Made by a program: the position numbers and the translations under genes. A stretch of 64,000 nucleotides of DNA, from assembly GCA_050309435.1 (NCBI GenBank), contig JBNRMJ010000018.1, positions 1 through 64,000 of the forward strand. The letters run 5' to 3'. Each line of letters begins with the position of its first letter. The first letter of the stretch is position 1. The DNA comes from CAYXVJ01 sp050309435. Lineage in GTDB: Bacteria; Bacillota; Clostridia; Saccharofermentanales; Fastidiosipilaceae. The notes below the pieces were generated by a model, which saw only the letters and a list, made by a program, of their open reading frames with translations, searched no databases and was not told where the DNA came from. This document shows positions 43,867-52,000 of this stretch, in pieces.

Positions 43867-45129
43867 ATGCAACTATTGGATCTTCGTCAATTGCCCGATA
43901 CGCGCTTGTACGATCTTGAGCGCCAACTGGAATTATACGAACAACTCAGCGAAGACGAAGGTATTCATGGTTTGATCGCGAAGGCTGCCCGTTTATTCGG
44001 CAACCCCGTTATTCTCCTGGATCCCGAACTGCGTTTGATTACGAAAGCCGCCGTGGACAGCGAATATCCGTCCTGCTGCGAGAGCCTGGTTTTATCCGGC
44101 AGCTGCTGTAAGGATTGTCATGCTTGTTTCACCGATTTGAACGTAAAAGATACCCTGGCCCGTACATCCAAGGCCATCTATCTTCCGGCAGACGAGGATG
44201 CTTCGTTGGGTCGTATCGTGGCGAAGGTTTCGCACGCGGATCGGATTCTGGCCTACTTGCTCGTTTTCGAGTGCGGAGGGTGTCTTGGCGAAGCGGGCGA
44301 ACTCGAGCTCGCCGATACTCTGGCCAGAGTCATCGGTATCATGTTGAGACAGCGCACTGTCGTAACGCTTTACGAGGAAGGGGAGGTTGCGGCTTTATTT
44401 GCTTCCATTTTATCCGGTCAACAGCCGAGCCCCGATGTAATATCGCAACGCCTCCGCCAGTTTGGCGGCACCGACGAGATCTGGTATCAGCTCTTGTATC
44501 TGCCCAGCCTGCAGCGCAATAACGCCTTTTTCAGCATCGATTATTTCGCCAAACAAATGGAAGAAGTGAAGTGCAAACCGTTTTATCTCTTTAAAGACGG
44601 CGTCTACATTTTGATCTTCACGGCCGAAGATGCCTTGGATCTGCGTGGTTTAGACGGCCAGTTGAGCCGGATCTTAAGCGAAGCGGGATTGACGGCGACC
44701 CTGGGCGATCGTTTCTTAAAATTATCCGACATGCCCGCACAGCTTGAGATCTGCGAGATGGTCTATGAATATGCTCAAGTGCGCGATCCGAAAACCGTGT
44801 TGCACCGCCTGGGGCCGCATGTGATCGGCCTCTTGATGAACAAGAAACTAAACTCCTCTGACAGCTGTCTGATTCATCCGGATATCGCTTTGCTCTACGA
44901 ATACGATCAGGAGAACAACTCGCAATTGCTCCACAGCTGGATTACCTATTTGAAAGCGCATAAACATCTGAGCAATACGGCTGAGTTACTGGGTATACAT
45001 AAAAATACCCTGGTGTATCGAATCAAGAAAATACACGAATTGACGGTTGAGATCGACGAAGAAAACGACAGCATTTCTTATCAATTATTGTCGTACGAGA
45101 AACTTTTAAGTGCTCAGACCGCCGGCTAA
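43867..45129 (+). CDS. PucR/CdaR-type transcriptional regulator with a cysteine cluster
   Basis: This 420-residue protein ends with a PucR-type helix-turn-helix (NTAELLGIHKNTLVYRIKKI, about residues 375-395). It is preceded by a domain that fits the degenerate GGDEF-like CdaR middle region. The N-terminal part looks like a ligand-binding domain. It contains six cysteines in 18 residues: C70, C71, C80, C81, C84 and C87 (SCCES and SCCKDCHACF). Such spacing could bind a metal or an iron-sulfur cluster or act as a redox sensor; that is inference. The gene stands alone between a terminator and the helicase promoter. Its targets are unknown. Confidence 0.8.
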   Translation: MQLLDLRQLPDTRLYDLERQLELYEQLSEDEGIHGLIAKAARLFGNPVILLDPELRLITKAAVDSEYPSCCESLVLSGSCCKDCHACFTDLNVKDTLARTSKAIYLPADEDASLGRIVAKVSHADRILAYLLVFECGGCLGEAGELELADTLARVIGIMLRQRTVVTLYEEGEVAALFASILSGQQPSPDVISQRLRQFGGTDEIWYQLLYLPSLQRNNAFFSIDYFAKQMEEVKCKPFYLFKDGVYILIFTAEDALDLRGLDGQLSRILSEAGLTATLGDRFLKLSDMPAQLEICEMVYEYAQVRDPKTVLHRLGPHVIGLLMNKKLNSSDSCLIHPDIALLYEYDQENNSQLLHSWITYLKAHKHLSNTAELLGIHKNTLVYRIKKIHELTVEIDEENDSISYQLLSYEKLLSAQTAG

Positions 45130-45179
45130 CTTCGGACTTAAGGGCTTTTCTTTTACATGTAAGAAAAGTGAAATAACAT

Positions 45180-45208
45180 TTGCAAAATGAAAGTTATCGT
45201 GCTATACT
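45180..45208 (+). promoter_or_regulatory. Promoter of the DEAD-box helicase gene
   Basis: TTGCAA (45180-45185) and TATACT (45203-45208) are 17 bases apart. The implied leader is about 160 bases and contains the hairpin GGAGTGA/TCACTCC (45284-45304) and a short upstream ORF. Confidence 0.65.
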
Positions 45209-45342
45209 TGATCGGTTACGCCTTTTGAGAGGCATTTTTGTTTGCCCGATTCCATGGTTCTCTTTATCTTACCCCGAGGGGTGGGAGTGAGTTAAAATCA
45301 CTCCTGATAATTTCGCTTGCCTGGCCAAGCAGAGGAGGCCCT

Positions 45343-45450
45343 ATGCAGATCGGCCCCATATTAAGAAAGAGAATTCATGAACGAAATCAAGTTTTCAGAT
45401 CTTCCTCTGTCCGAGGAGTTGCTTCGCGCTGTCAGCGAAATGGGCTTTGA
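45343..45450 (+). CDS. Short upstream ORF overlapping the helicase start
   Basis: ATG 45343 has the best ribosome binding site in the leader (GAGGAGG, 45332-45338) and opens a 35-codon frame, MQIGPILRKRIHERN and onward, that overlaps the first 74 bases of the helicase gene in another frame. The helicase ATG at 45377 has only a weak AAAGAG. Translation of this ORF could therefore control helicase start by reinitiation or competition. No family match is recognised, so it may be regulatory only or fortuitous. Confidence 0.4.
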   Translation: MQIGPILRKRIHERNQVFRSSSVRGVASRCQRNGL

Positions 45451-47167
45451 AGAGCCTACAGCCATTCAGGCCGAATCCATCCCGCATTTAATCGAAGGCC
45501 GCGACCTGCTGGGTCAGGCTCAAACCGGTACCGGTAAGACCTGTGCCTTTGGTATTCCTTTGATCGAGAATATCGATACGGAAAGCGGCACGATTCAGCA
45601 TCTCATCTTGTCTCCGACCCGCGAGCTTGCCATGCAGATTGCCGACGAACTCAACGAACTGGCCCGCTTCAAGAGCGGTATCCGCATCCTGTCCATCTAC
45701 GGCGGTCAGCCGATGGATCGTCAGCTGATGGCCCTGAAGAAGCGCCCTCAGATTATCGTCGGAACTCCGGGACGCGTCATGGACCACATGCGCCGCAGAA
45801 CCCTGAAGCTGGATAACCTAAAGACACTCGTGCTTGACGAAGCAGACGAGATGCTCAACATGGGTTTCCGCGAAGATATCGATACGATTCTGGCCGATAC
45901 ACCGGCCGATATCCAGCGTGTTCTTTTCTCGGCGACTATGCCCAAGCCCATTTTGGAATTGACCGAAAAGTACTTGAACGACCCGATCCATGTCCACATC
46001 AAGAAGCAGGCGACATCTGTTTCTACGATCGAACAGACTTATATCGAACTGCGCGAGAGCGCCAAGACCGAAGTGCTCTGCCGCTTGATCGAAGCCCGGC
46101 GTGTCAGCCTGGCTTTAATCTTTTGCAACACGAAAAACCGTGTCGACGAGTTGACCGCCAAGCTGCAGACACGCGGTTATGCCGCAGAAGGTCTGCACGG
46201 CGATATGAACCAGCGTCAGCGTACGACTGTCATGAATTCCTTCAAACAGGGTCGTACCGAATTTCTGGTAGCCACGGACGTGGCTGCCCGCGGTATCGAT
46301 GTCGATGACATCGAGATGGTTATCAACTATGACCTGCCCGGAGACGAAGAGTACTATGTCCATCGTATCGGCCGTACGGGTCGTGCCGGTAAATCCGGTA
46401 AAGCGGTTAACTTCGTTGTCGGCCGAGAAATCATGGATCTGCGTCGCATTTCGAAACAGATTAAAGCGGAGATTCGTCCCGATGTGATTCCGAGCATCAA
46501 CTCCATCAAGGAAACGAGAATATCTGCTGTTATCTCGACTGTCTCGGATCGTCTGAAGAATATGAGCGAGATCGATGAAACGTATTCGACCGCACTTACC
46601 GAAGCTCTCGTGGAACTGAACATGACGGCCACCGATGATCAGTCGTATACCATGACCGATCTTGCCGTGTCTTTCCTCCTTGGGGAGCTGGAAGACAAAG
46701 CCGAATTTGTCGAAGAGATCGAACCCGTTATCCCGTATGACGAGTACCTGAAGAAACGCAGCAGCAAGTCTGCCGTTCGCGCAAGATTCAGTACGGACCA
46801 GGATGCCCGTCGCGGAGGCGGCGGTCAAAGAAAGAACAATCGTCGCGACTCTTACCGCAGAGACGAGAGAAGACCCGGATCGAATGAGTACAGCCGCGGT
46901 CGTAAAGCCAGCTATGCAGGCGACGCATCAGCTTCTTCTGATTTTGACCGTGTGTTTAAACCCGAGCGCGACCATGTCAAATCCGAGTCCTCTTTTGACA
47001 AGCCCCGGGAAGGAAAGAAGAGCCAGAAGAAATACGGCGATAAAAAGTACGGCGACAAGAAATTCGACGGTAAAAAGTTTGACGGTAATAAAGCCGCGTA
47101 CAAAAAGAAGGACTACAAAAAGGACTTCGCTTTCGCCGGAAGCAAGCCGCCCCGGAAATCCTATTAA
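45377..47167 (+). CDS. DEAD-box ATP-dependent RNA helicase (CshA/DeaD-like)
   Basis: This 596-residue helicase remodels RNA, for example in ribosome assembly, mRNA decay or cold adaptation. Motifs run in order: GFEEPTAIQAESIP (Q motif), AQTGTGKT (I), PTRELAMQ (Ia), TPGRVMDHM (Ib), VLDEADEML (II), SATMPK (III), LIFCNTKNRVDEL (IV), ATDVAARGIDV (V) and YVHRIGRTGRAG (VI). A helical/dimer-like region (~370-470) follows. The last ~120 residues are rich in Arg, Lys and Gly, with repeated KKYGDKK and KKFDGKK units that probably bind RNA. Its long leader and upstream ORF suggest post-transcriptional control. Confidence 0.95.
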   Translation: MNEIKFSDLPLSEELLRAVSEMGFEEPTAIQAESIPHLIEGRDLLGQAQTGTGKTCAFGIPLIENIDTESGTIQHLILSPTRELAMQIADELNELARFKSGIRILSIYGGQPMDRQLMALKKRPQIIVGTPGRVMDHMRRRTLKLDNLKTLVLDEADEMLNMGFREDIDTILADTPADIQRVLFSATMPKPILELTEKYLNDPIHVHIKKQATSVSTIEQTYIELRESAKTEVLCRLIEARRVSLALIFCNTKNRVDELTAKLQTRGYAAEGLHGDMNQRQRTTVMNSFKQGRTEFLVATDVAARGIDVDDIEMVINYDLPGDEEYYVHRIGRTGRAGKSGKAVNFVVGREIMDLRRISKQIKAEIRPDVIPSINSIKETRISAVISTVSDRLKNMSEIDETYSTALTEALVELNMTATDDQSYTMTDLAVSFLLGELEDKAEFVEEIEPVIPYDEYLKKRSSKSAVRARFSTDQDARRGGGGQRKNNRRDSYRRDERRPGSNEYSRGRKASYAGDASASSDFDRVFKPERDHVKSESSFDKPREGKKSQKKYGDKKYGDKKFDGKKFDGNKAAYKKKDYKKDFAFAGSKPPRKSY

Positions 47168-47186
47168 GACAATCAATGGATCGTAG

Positions 47187-47217
47187 AGAGCCGTCGGTTT
47201 AACCGGCGGTTCTTTTT
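47187..47217 (+). terminator. Terminator after the helicase gene
   Basis: A 12-base stem (AGAGCCGTCGGT / ACCGGCGGTTCT, two G-T pairs) with a 3-base loop is followed by TTTT. Confidence 0.9.
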
Positions 47218-47312
47218 CGCTTTTATGGCGGTAATAGTTCATCAACATATGCAAAAAAATACGTCAATCAGACAGTTTTCGAAAAAGCTCTCAAATCTTC
47301 GAAAAAAGGTAG

Positions 47313-47341
47313 TTGACAAGGTTTCTAAAATCCCGTATACT
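47313..47341 (+). promoter_or_regulatory. Strong promoter of the tRNA operon
   Basis: A consensus TTGACA (47313-47318), a 17-base spacer and TATACT (47336-47341) lie 41 bases before tRNA-Val. It is the best sigma-A promoter in the window. Confidence 0.88.
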
Positions 47342-47382
47342 CTGACTTGCGCTTGAGAAAGCGAAGAGAACAGCCGGGACTC

Positions 47383-47458
47383 GGGAGCTTAGCTCAGCTG
47401 GGAGAGCATCTGCCTTACAAGCAGAGGGTCACAGGTTCGAGCCCTGTAGTTCCCACCA
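47383..47458 (+). tRNA. tRNA-Val (anticodon UAC)
   Basis: A 76-base cloverleaf is complete. The 7-base acceptor stem GGGAGCT/AGTTCCC, the D arm AGCTCAGCTGGGAGAGC, the anticodon loop CTTACAA (anticodon TAC), the TTCGAGC T-loop and an encoded 3' CCA are all present. Confidence 0.97.
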
Positions 47459-47467
47459 ATATTAAAC

Positions 47468-47544
47468 GGCGCAGTAGTTCAGTTGGTTAGAATGCCAGCC
47501 TGTCACGCTGGAGGTCGAGGGTTCGAGCCCCTTCTGCGTCGCCA
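47468..47544 (+). tRNA. tRNA-Asp (anticodon GUC)
   Basis: A 77-base cloverleaf with acceptor stem GGCGCAG/CTGCGTC, anticodon stem CCAGC/GCTGG around CTGTCAC (anticodon GTC), discriminator G and an encoded CCA. Confidence 0.97.
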
Positions 47545-47579
47545 TTCATAACCGATTCGTCAGAATCGGTTTTGCATAT

Positions 47580-47655
47580 GCCCAGATAGCTCAGTCGGTA
47601 GAGCAGTGGACTGAAAATCCACGTGTCGTTGGTTCGATTCCGACTCTGGGCACCA
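47580..47655 (+). tRNA. tRNA-Phe (anticodon GAA)
   Basis: A 76-base cloverleaf with acceptor stem GCCCAGA/TCTGGGC, anticodon loop CTGAAAA (anticodon GAA) on stem GTGGA/TCCAC, and an encoded CCA. Confidence 0.97.
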
Positions 47656-47657
47656 TC

Positions 47658-47696
47658 GTAAAAGACGCCATACTAGTAAAGTATGGCGTCTTTTAC
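47658..47696 (+). terminator. Terminator of the tRNA operon
   Basis: A perfect 17-base stem (47658-47674 with 47680-47696) with a 5-base loop; the 3' arm contains TTTT. It begins three bases after tRNA-Phe. Its symmetry may let it work in both directions. Confidence 0.93.
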
Positions 47697-47700
47697 TTTG

Positions 47701-47729
47701 GGAGAAACAGGAACAGACGTTGTTTCTCC
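47701..47729. repeat. 9-base perfect hairpin in the gap after the tRNA operon
   Basis: GGAGAAACA (47701-47709) pairs with TGTTTCTCC (47721-47729). No T-run follows. It lies between the tRNA terminator and the direct repeat and may be part of a mobile-element remnant (inference). Confidence 0.4.
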
Positions 47730-47750
47730 GGTTTAATAGTCAATACCATG

Positions 47751-47794
47751 ACAGCACAGGTCCTTTTTTTACTTGAACAGCACAGGTCCTTTTT
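47751..47794. repeat. 18-base direct repeat
   Basis: ACAGCACAGGTCCTTTTT occurs exactly at 47751-47768 and again at 47777-47794, with 8 bases between copies. It lies in a non-coding gap downstream of tRNA genes. No gene or IS is recognised at either side; it could be the scar or end of a mobile element, or a local duplication. Confidence 0.75.
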
Positions 47795-47807
47795 ACTTTT
47801 CGGGAGC

Positions 47808-47847
47808 ATAAAAAGAAGCCTGACTCCGCGAGGGAGCGAGGCTTCTT
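47808..47847 (-). terminator. Terminator of the minus-strand methyltransferase gene
   Basis: AAGAAGCCT (47813-47821) pairs with AGGCTTCTT (47839-47847), with inner CTCC/GGAG pairing. On the minus strand the stem runs into a T-run (AAAAA at the plus-strand left side), 40 bases after the stop codon. Confidence 0.85.
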
Positions 47848-47886
47848 AATTTATCTGCTTGTCTTACTTCTTCGGTGACTATCGGC

Positions 47887-48519
47887 TTAGGGTTCGTGGC
47901 GGTAGATCATGAAGCATTCGCGAGGATCGTTGCTATACTCCAGATTCACCATCTGATAAAGCTTGAACGCGGGCTCCGACTCCAGGAGCATCATGTAAAG
48001 CGTGGACGGGTAGTAAAGGATTATGTCGGCCGGTCTGTCGTTTTCGATCAATGAGGCCAGGATCTGTCCGAGCACGTCATAGAAAATCGAGTCGGAAAAA
48101 GGATTGAAGAAGTAGAAGGTGTTGGCACGCGGATCGATCACGTGGTACTCGGCTCTGGCCTGCTCGAACGAGATAGGAACATTTCGTTGTGATCTGGGCA
48201 AGCCGAGTTTGTAGCTCTCCAGGTTCTTGCGGGCAGAGTCGATACGGCCGTCATGCAACTCGACTCCATAACCCGGGATCTTGAATTTATGATGAAAATA
48301 GAAATTGATTCTGCCCAGGCCGGCGCCGTAATCGACTAAAAAGGCATTGTTAAGGGGTTTATAATGCTTGAATAGTTCGTCAAGAGCACGATAAGGCGTG
48401 GCTTCGAAGCGGAAATAATCCATATTGGGATCTTCCCATTCTTCGATTCCGCCGCTGTCGATGTTTAAGCTGCGGTCGATGTAGCTGTCTGCTCTTGATC
48501 CTCTGCGACGCTTTGGCAT
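47887..48519 (-). CDS. Class I SAM-dependent methyltransferase-like protein
   Basis: This 210-residue protein has a methyltransferase Rossmann motif, VDYGAGLGRINFYFHH, followed by GYGVELHDGRIDSARKNL, where the acidic Glu would bind the SAM ribose. A later FYFFNPFSDSIF segment occupies the motif IV position. Its N-terminus is basic (MPKRRRGSRADSYIDRS). It is the only leftward gene between 14 kb and 62 kb apart from none other, and has its own terminator. The substrate is unknown. Confidence 0.8.
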   Translation of the reverse strand: MPKRRRGSRADSYIDRSLNIDSGGIEEWEDPNMDYFRFEATPYRALDELFKHYKPLNNAFLVDYGAGLGRINFYFHHKFKIPGYGVELHDGRIDSARKNLESYKLGLPRSQRNVPISFEQARAEYHVIDPRANTFYFFNPFSDSIFYDVLGQILASLIENDRPADIILYYPSTLYMMLLESEPAFKLYQMVNLEYSNDPRECFMIYRHEP

Positions 48520-48698
48520 ATTGTCTCCGTTCTATGCCGCGAATGCTTGAAGATTCGCGAACTAAAGTAATCTCTGAGACTATCTTGCCATATTACGGAG
48601 GAAGTTCAAGCCGGCAAAGGACGGAAGCAAGTCACTGTATGATATATTTAGAATAAAGAGTTTCTTGTTGGCTTGATCAAAGAAGCAGGAGAAATCAT

Positions 48699-49376
48699 AT
48701 GAGCGATAAAGAAAAGAAATATATCCCTGAATTGGGGTCTCATCTTCGCAAGCATAGCATTCTGGTACCGGAGAGTATCTATCAGGCTTCCGGCATACGG
48801 GTCATGGGAACCAGAATCAAGTCGCTGATCTTTACGACGGATATCGCCATAATCTGCAACAACAATGCGCAGGCTGTTTTTTGCGTTTATCCGTTTACGC
48901 CTCAACTGAATATCACCACCGTCGTGATTAATGCCGCCAGAGCCCCTGTATTCGCCGGTGTGGGCGGAGGGACGACATCCGGGGATCGGGTCATTACCCT
49001 GGCGCTGAACGCGGAGCTGCTGGGTGCCTACGGCGTTGTCGTGAATGCGCCGATGTCCACCGAGATGATCGCGAGGCTGGCCGATACGGTTGATATTCCG
49101 ATCATCGCCACGGTTGGTTCGAAAAACGAGAATTACATGGCCAAGATCGAAGCGGGAGCAGGCATCCTGAATGTATCGGCCGCAGCCGCCACGCCGGAGC
49201 TGGTCCGTATGATCAGAAAAGATGTCGGCGAAAAATTCCCGATTATCGCCACCGGCGGACCAAGCGACGAGAGTATTTTACGAACGATCGATGCCGGCGC
49301 CAATGCGATCACCTATACGCCGCCGACAACCGGCGAGATCTTCCATGAGATGATGGTCCGGTACAGAAATATCTAA
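48699..49376 (+). CDS. Conserved protein of unknown function, alpha/beta-barrel-like ('hydrolase' in databases)
   Basis: This 225-residue cytoplasmic protein starts KKYIPELGSHLRKHSILVPE and resembles a family found in Clostridia that is loosely named hydrolase. Glycine-rich segments suggest a phosphate-binding (beta/alpha) barrel: GVGGGTTSGDRV, EAGAGILNVSAAAATPELVR, IIATGGPSDESILRTIDAGA and ITYTPPTTGEIF. The late IATGGP step resembles aldolase-type TIM barrels such as KDPG aldolase. No catalytic residue can be named with certainty. CAGGAG precedes the ATG. The next gene lies 117 bases downstream. Confidence 0.65.
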   Translation: MSDKEKKYIPELGSHLRKHSILVPESIYQASGIRVMGTRIKSLIFTTDIAIICNNNAQAVFCVYPFTPQLNITTVVINAARAPVFAGVGGGTTSGDRVITLALNAELLGAYGVVVNAPMSTEMIARLADTVDIPIIATVGSKNENYMAKIEAGAGILNVSAAAATPELVRMIRKDVGEKFPIIATGGPSDESILRTIDAGANAITYTPPTTGEIFHEMMVRYRNI

Positions 49377-49493
49377 GCGTTGTGACGTTACGGATAGAAA
49401 CGACAGGGCAGGATTGGCATGTTAGGATAAAAACATGCGAATCAAGCCATAATAACGAAGTACGAGATCACACGAAGACGGAGGTTGATATCC

Positions 49494-50249
49494 ATGCATC
49501 ACTTACTGGTGAGCGGTTTACAGTTGAATCTGAATTGGCTTTGGCTTGGTCTGATCATCGCGGCGCTCGTCTTTTTGATCGTGACGGTCATTCTTTTGCT
49601 GACGGCAGCGGGATCTGCCGCGAAACGGGTAAAACAGATCGGCGAGGAAGCGAAACCTTCGCTCGAGCAGCTTGATACATCCCTAGCTTCGATTCAGATA
49701 CATCTGGATAACACGGCTAAGAATATCGAAGAGGCGAAAGCACAGGTGGAAGCGGAAGTGGAAGCCGTGAACGCCGACATCGGGCAAATCACGGAAACGG
49801 TCGGCATCGTGGGCAGCACCACAGGAGCAAGTATCGGCGAAATCACATCTTTGGTTGCGGCCACCGCGGGAATGATCTCGGAGGGAAAAGATACCGTCAG
49901 ACGATTCCGGACGATCTTACCGGAGAAAGCTCGCAAGAGCGGAAAAGGCGCGAAGCTTGCCCGGACGTCGGATCAGGAAAAACGGAAAGGACTTTCGGCT
50001 ATGAAGAAAACGAAAAAGAATATCATCGTTACCGTGCCCGGCAACCTGCGAGACAAACTATGGCTCGCGCTTCGTCCGGCAGCAACCGGCGTTCGTAAAG
50101 GCCGTAACAAGATCAGAAAGCAAAAGACCTTCCTGGGAAAACAGGTGAAAAGCGGCAAGCGCCGCATTCTGTCTTTTCGCAAGAAGGGGAGAAAACTTCT
50201 TAAGAAGGGTAAACGATCCTACCGCAACGTTCGTCGTAATCTAGCTTGA
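49494..50249 (+). CDS. Membrane-anchored coiled-coil protein with very basic C-terminus
   Basis: I do not recognise a definite family, though the layout resembles DUF948-type proteins. One transmembrane segment (residues ~10-37, WLWLGLIIAALVFLIVTVIL) is followed by a coiled-coil-like region (~45-115) with SLASIQIHLDNTAKNIEEAK. The last ~90 residues are strongly basic (MKKTKKNIIVT, GRNKIRKQKTFLGKQ, KKGRKLLKKGKRSYR) and may bind nucleic acid or acidic cell-wall polymers. ATG 49494 is chosen because GGAGG (49480-49484) is 9 bases upstream; TTG 49485 is too close to the site. Confidence 0.65.
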   Translation: MHHLLVSGLQLNLNWLWLGLIIAALVFLIVTVILLLTAAGSAAKRVKQIGEEAKPSLEQLDTSLASIQIHLDNTAKNIEEAKAQVEAEVEAVNADIGQITETVGIVGSTTGASIGEITSLVAATAGMISEGKDTVRRFRTILPEKARKSGKGAKLARTSDQEKRKGLSAMKKTKKNIIVTVPGNLRDKLWLALRPAATGVRKGRNKIRKQKTFLGKQVKSGKRRILSFRKKGRKLLKKGKRSYRNVRRNLA

Positions 50250-50296
50250 TCAAACGCGAAAAATCAGGAAATAAAGTATATAATAAGATCTTCACG

Positions 50297-50322
50297 GAGC
50301 TCAGGAGATATCTCCCGGGCTC
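50297..50322 (+). promoter_or_regulatory. Leader hairpin before the second ABC-F gene
   Basis: The outer arms GAGCTC (50297-50302) and GGGCTC (50317-50322) enclose the 12-base palindrome GGAGATATCTCC (50304-50315). It lies about 20 bases after a TATAAT (50275-50280 region) and 70 bases before the ATG. No T-run follows, so a role in attenuation is only a possibility. Confidence 0.35.
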
Positions 50323-50394
50323 TAACTATGTTAAATTCCGGCCGCGCGATTCGGTCTCAATCAATCGTAAACAGTATTTGGAGTAAAGAATCAA

Positions 50395-51951
50395 ATGAGC
50401 ATACTGACAGTCAAAAATCTCAATCACGGTTTCGGGGACCGCGCGATCTTCGAGGATGTTTCCTTTCGCCTGCTAAAAGGGGAGCATGTCGGCCTCATCG
50501 GAGCCAACGGCGAAGGAAAATCAACCTTCATGAATATCATCACCAGAAAGCTGCAGCCCGACGAAGGCCGGATCGAGTGGCATCCCCGCGTCCGGGTCGG
50601 CTATCTGGATCAGCACGCCGTTTTGAAAAAAGGCGAGTCGATCCGGGAGGCTCTGCGCGATGCCTTTGCTTACTTGTTCGAGATGGAAGCCGAGATTATC
50701 CGTCTGGGCGAGGATATGGCGACGGCAAACGAAGATGAACTCATGCGAATGATGGAAGAAATGGGTACGCTTCAGGAACTGCTGGAACAACATGATTTTT
50801 ACATCATTGACACGAAAATCGATGAGGTCGCCGGCGGTTTGGGTTTACGAGATATCGGACTGGACCGCGATGTGTCCGAACTTTCAGGCGGGCAAAGGAC
50901 AAAGGTGCTCTTATGCAAGCTGCTCCTGGAAAAGCCGGACATTCTGCTCCTGGACGAGCCGACCAACTATCTGGACGAAGAGCACATTATCTGGCTGAAA
51001 CGCTATCTGCAGAACTACGAGAATGCCTTTATCCTGATTTCGCACGATATTCCTTTCCTGAATGAAGTCGTCAACTTGATTTATCACGTGGAAAACCGGC
51101 GCATCGACCGCTACGTCGGCGATTATGATGCGTTCATGGAAGTTTACGAGGCCAAGAAGCGTCAGCTCGAAGCGGCTTACGACAAACAACAGCAGGAACT
51201 CTCCCGTCTGGAAGACTTTGTCGCCCGAAACAAGGCGAGAGCGGCGACGGCCGGCATGGCCCGTTCGCGCCAGAAGAAGATCGACAAGATGGACATCATT
51301 GAATTGTCCAAAGAAAAGCCGAAGCCCGAGTTTCGCTTTTTGCAGGCCGGGACACCCGGTAAAGTGATCTTCGAAACCGAAAATCTGCTGATCGGCTACG
51401 ACCAGCCGCTGACCAAGCCCTTGAATCTGTATATGGAGCGCGGCCGGCGCATTGCCCTGGTGGGAGCAAACGGTTTGGGTAAAACGACGCTCCTGAAGAG
51501 CCTGATCGGTTTGATTCCTTCGCTCGGCGGTACGGTTTCTCACGGCGACGGTCGCGAGATCGGCTATTTCGAGCAGGAAGATATGACCACGAACAACCGG
51601 ACTTGCATCGAAGAGTACTGGACAGTCTATCCGAATGCGACGCAGTACGAAGCCAGAAACGCACTGGCCAAGTGCGGACTTACCACCAAACAAATCGAAA
51701 GCAAAGTCTCGGTGCTCTCCGGCGGCGAAAAAGCCAAGCTTCGTCTGGCCAAGATCATGAACACTCCTGCGAATATCCTGATCCTCGACGAGCCGACAAA
51801 TCACCTGGATGTCGATGCGAAAGACGAGTTGAAGCGTGCTTTGAAGGAGTTTAAAGGATCCATATTACTGGTTAGTCACGAGCCCGAATTTTACGCGGAT
51901 ATTGTGACGGATATCTGGAATTGTCAGGATTGGACCTTGAAGATCGTCTAA
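50395..51951 (+). CDS. ABC-F family ATPase (YkpA/YbiT-like)
   Basis: This 518-residue soluble ABC-F protein has two ATPase domains and the long inter-domain linker that reaches into the ribosomal E site. Walker A motifs are GANGEGKST and GANGLGKTT, signatures LSGGQ and LSGGE, Walker B LLLDEPTNYLD and LILDEPTNHLD. The linker contains ARSRQKKIDKMD. Its sequence is closer to YkpA/YbiT housekeeping ABC-F proteins than to resistance types such as the Lsa-like gene at 12291. It probably rescues or tunes translating ribosomes. Confidence 0.92.
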   Translation: MSILTVKNLNHGFGDRAIFEDVSFRLLKGEHVGLIGANGEGKSTFMNIITRKLQPDEGRIEWHPRVRVGYLDQHAVLKKGESIREALRDAFAYLFEMEAEIIRLGEDMATANEDELMRMMEEMGTLQELLEQHDFYIIDTKIDEVAGGLGLRDIGLDRDVSELSGGQRTKVLLCKLLLEKPDILLLDEPTNYLDEEHIIWLKRYLQNYENAFILISHDIPFLNEVVNLIYHVENRRIDRYVGDYDAFMEVYEAKKRQLEAAYDKQQQELSRLEDFVARNKARAATAGMARSRQKKIDKMDIIELSKEKPKPEFRFLQAGTPGKVIFETENLLIGYDQPLTKPLNLYMERGRRIALVGANGLGKTTLLKSLIGLIPSLGGTVSHGDGREIGYFEQEDMTTNNRTCIEEYWTVYPNATQYEARNALAKCGLTTKQIESKVSVLSGGEKAKLRLAKIMNTPANILILDEPTNHLDVDAKDELKRALKEFKGSILLVSHEPEFYADIVTDIWNCQDWTLKIV

Positions 51952-51958
51952 TTATCGA

Positions 51959-51986
51959 TTGTTTGAGAGCGAAAAACAGTTATACT
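51959..51986 (+). promoter_or_regulatory. Candidate promoter of the riboswitch-ATPase transcript
   Basis: TTGTTT (51959-51964) and TATACT (51981-51986) are 16 bases apart. A transcript start near 51993 would place the riboswitch aptamer at the very 5' end of the RNA. Confidence 0.55.
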
Positions 51987-52000
51987 ATTTAGTAGCGTTC

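Noticed and set aside
45238..45342. Upstream in-frame extension of the short ORF before the helicase
   Set aside because: The earlier codons (from 45238) have no ribosome binding site and cross the leader hairpin; only the part from ATG 45343 has support.
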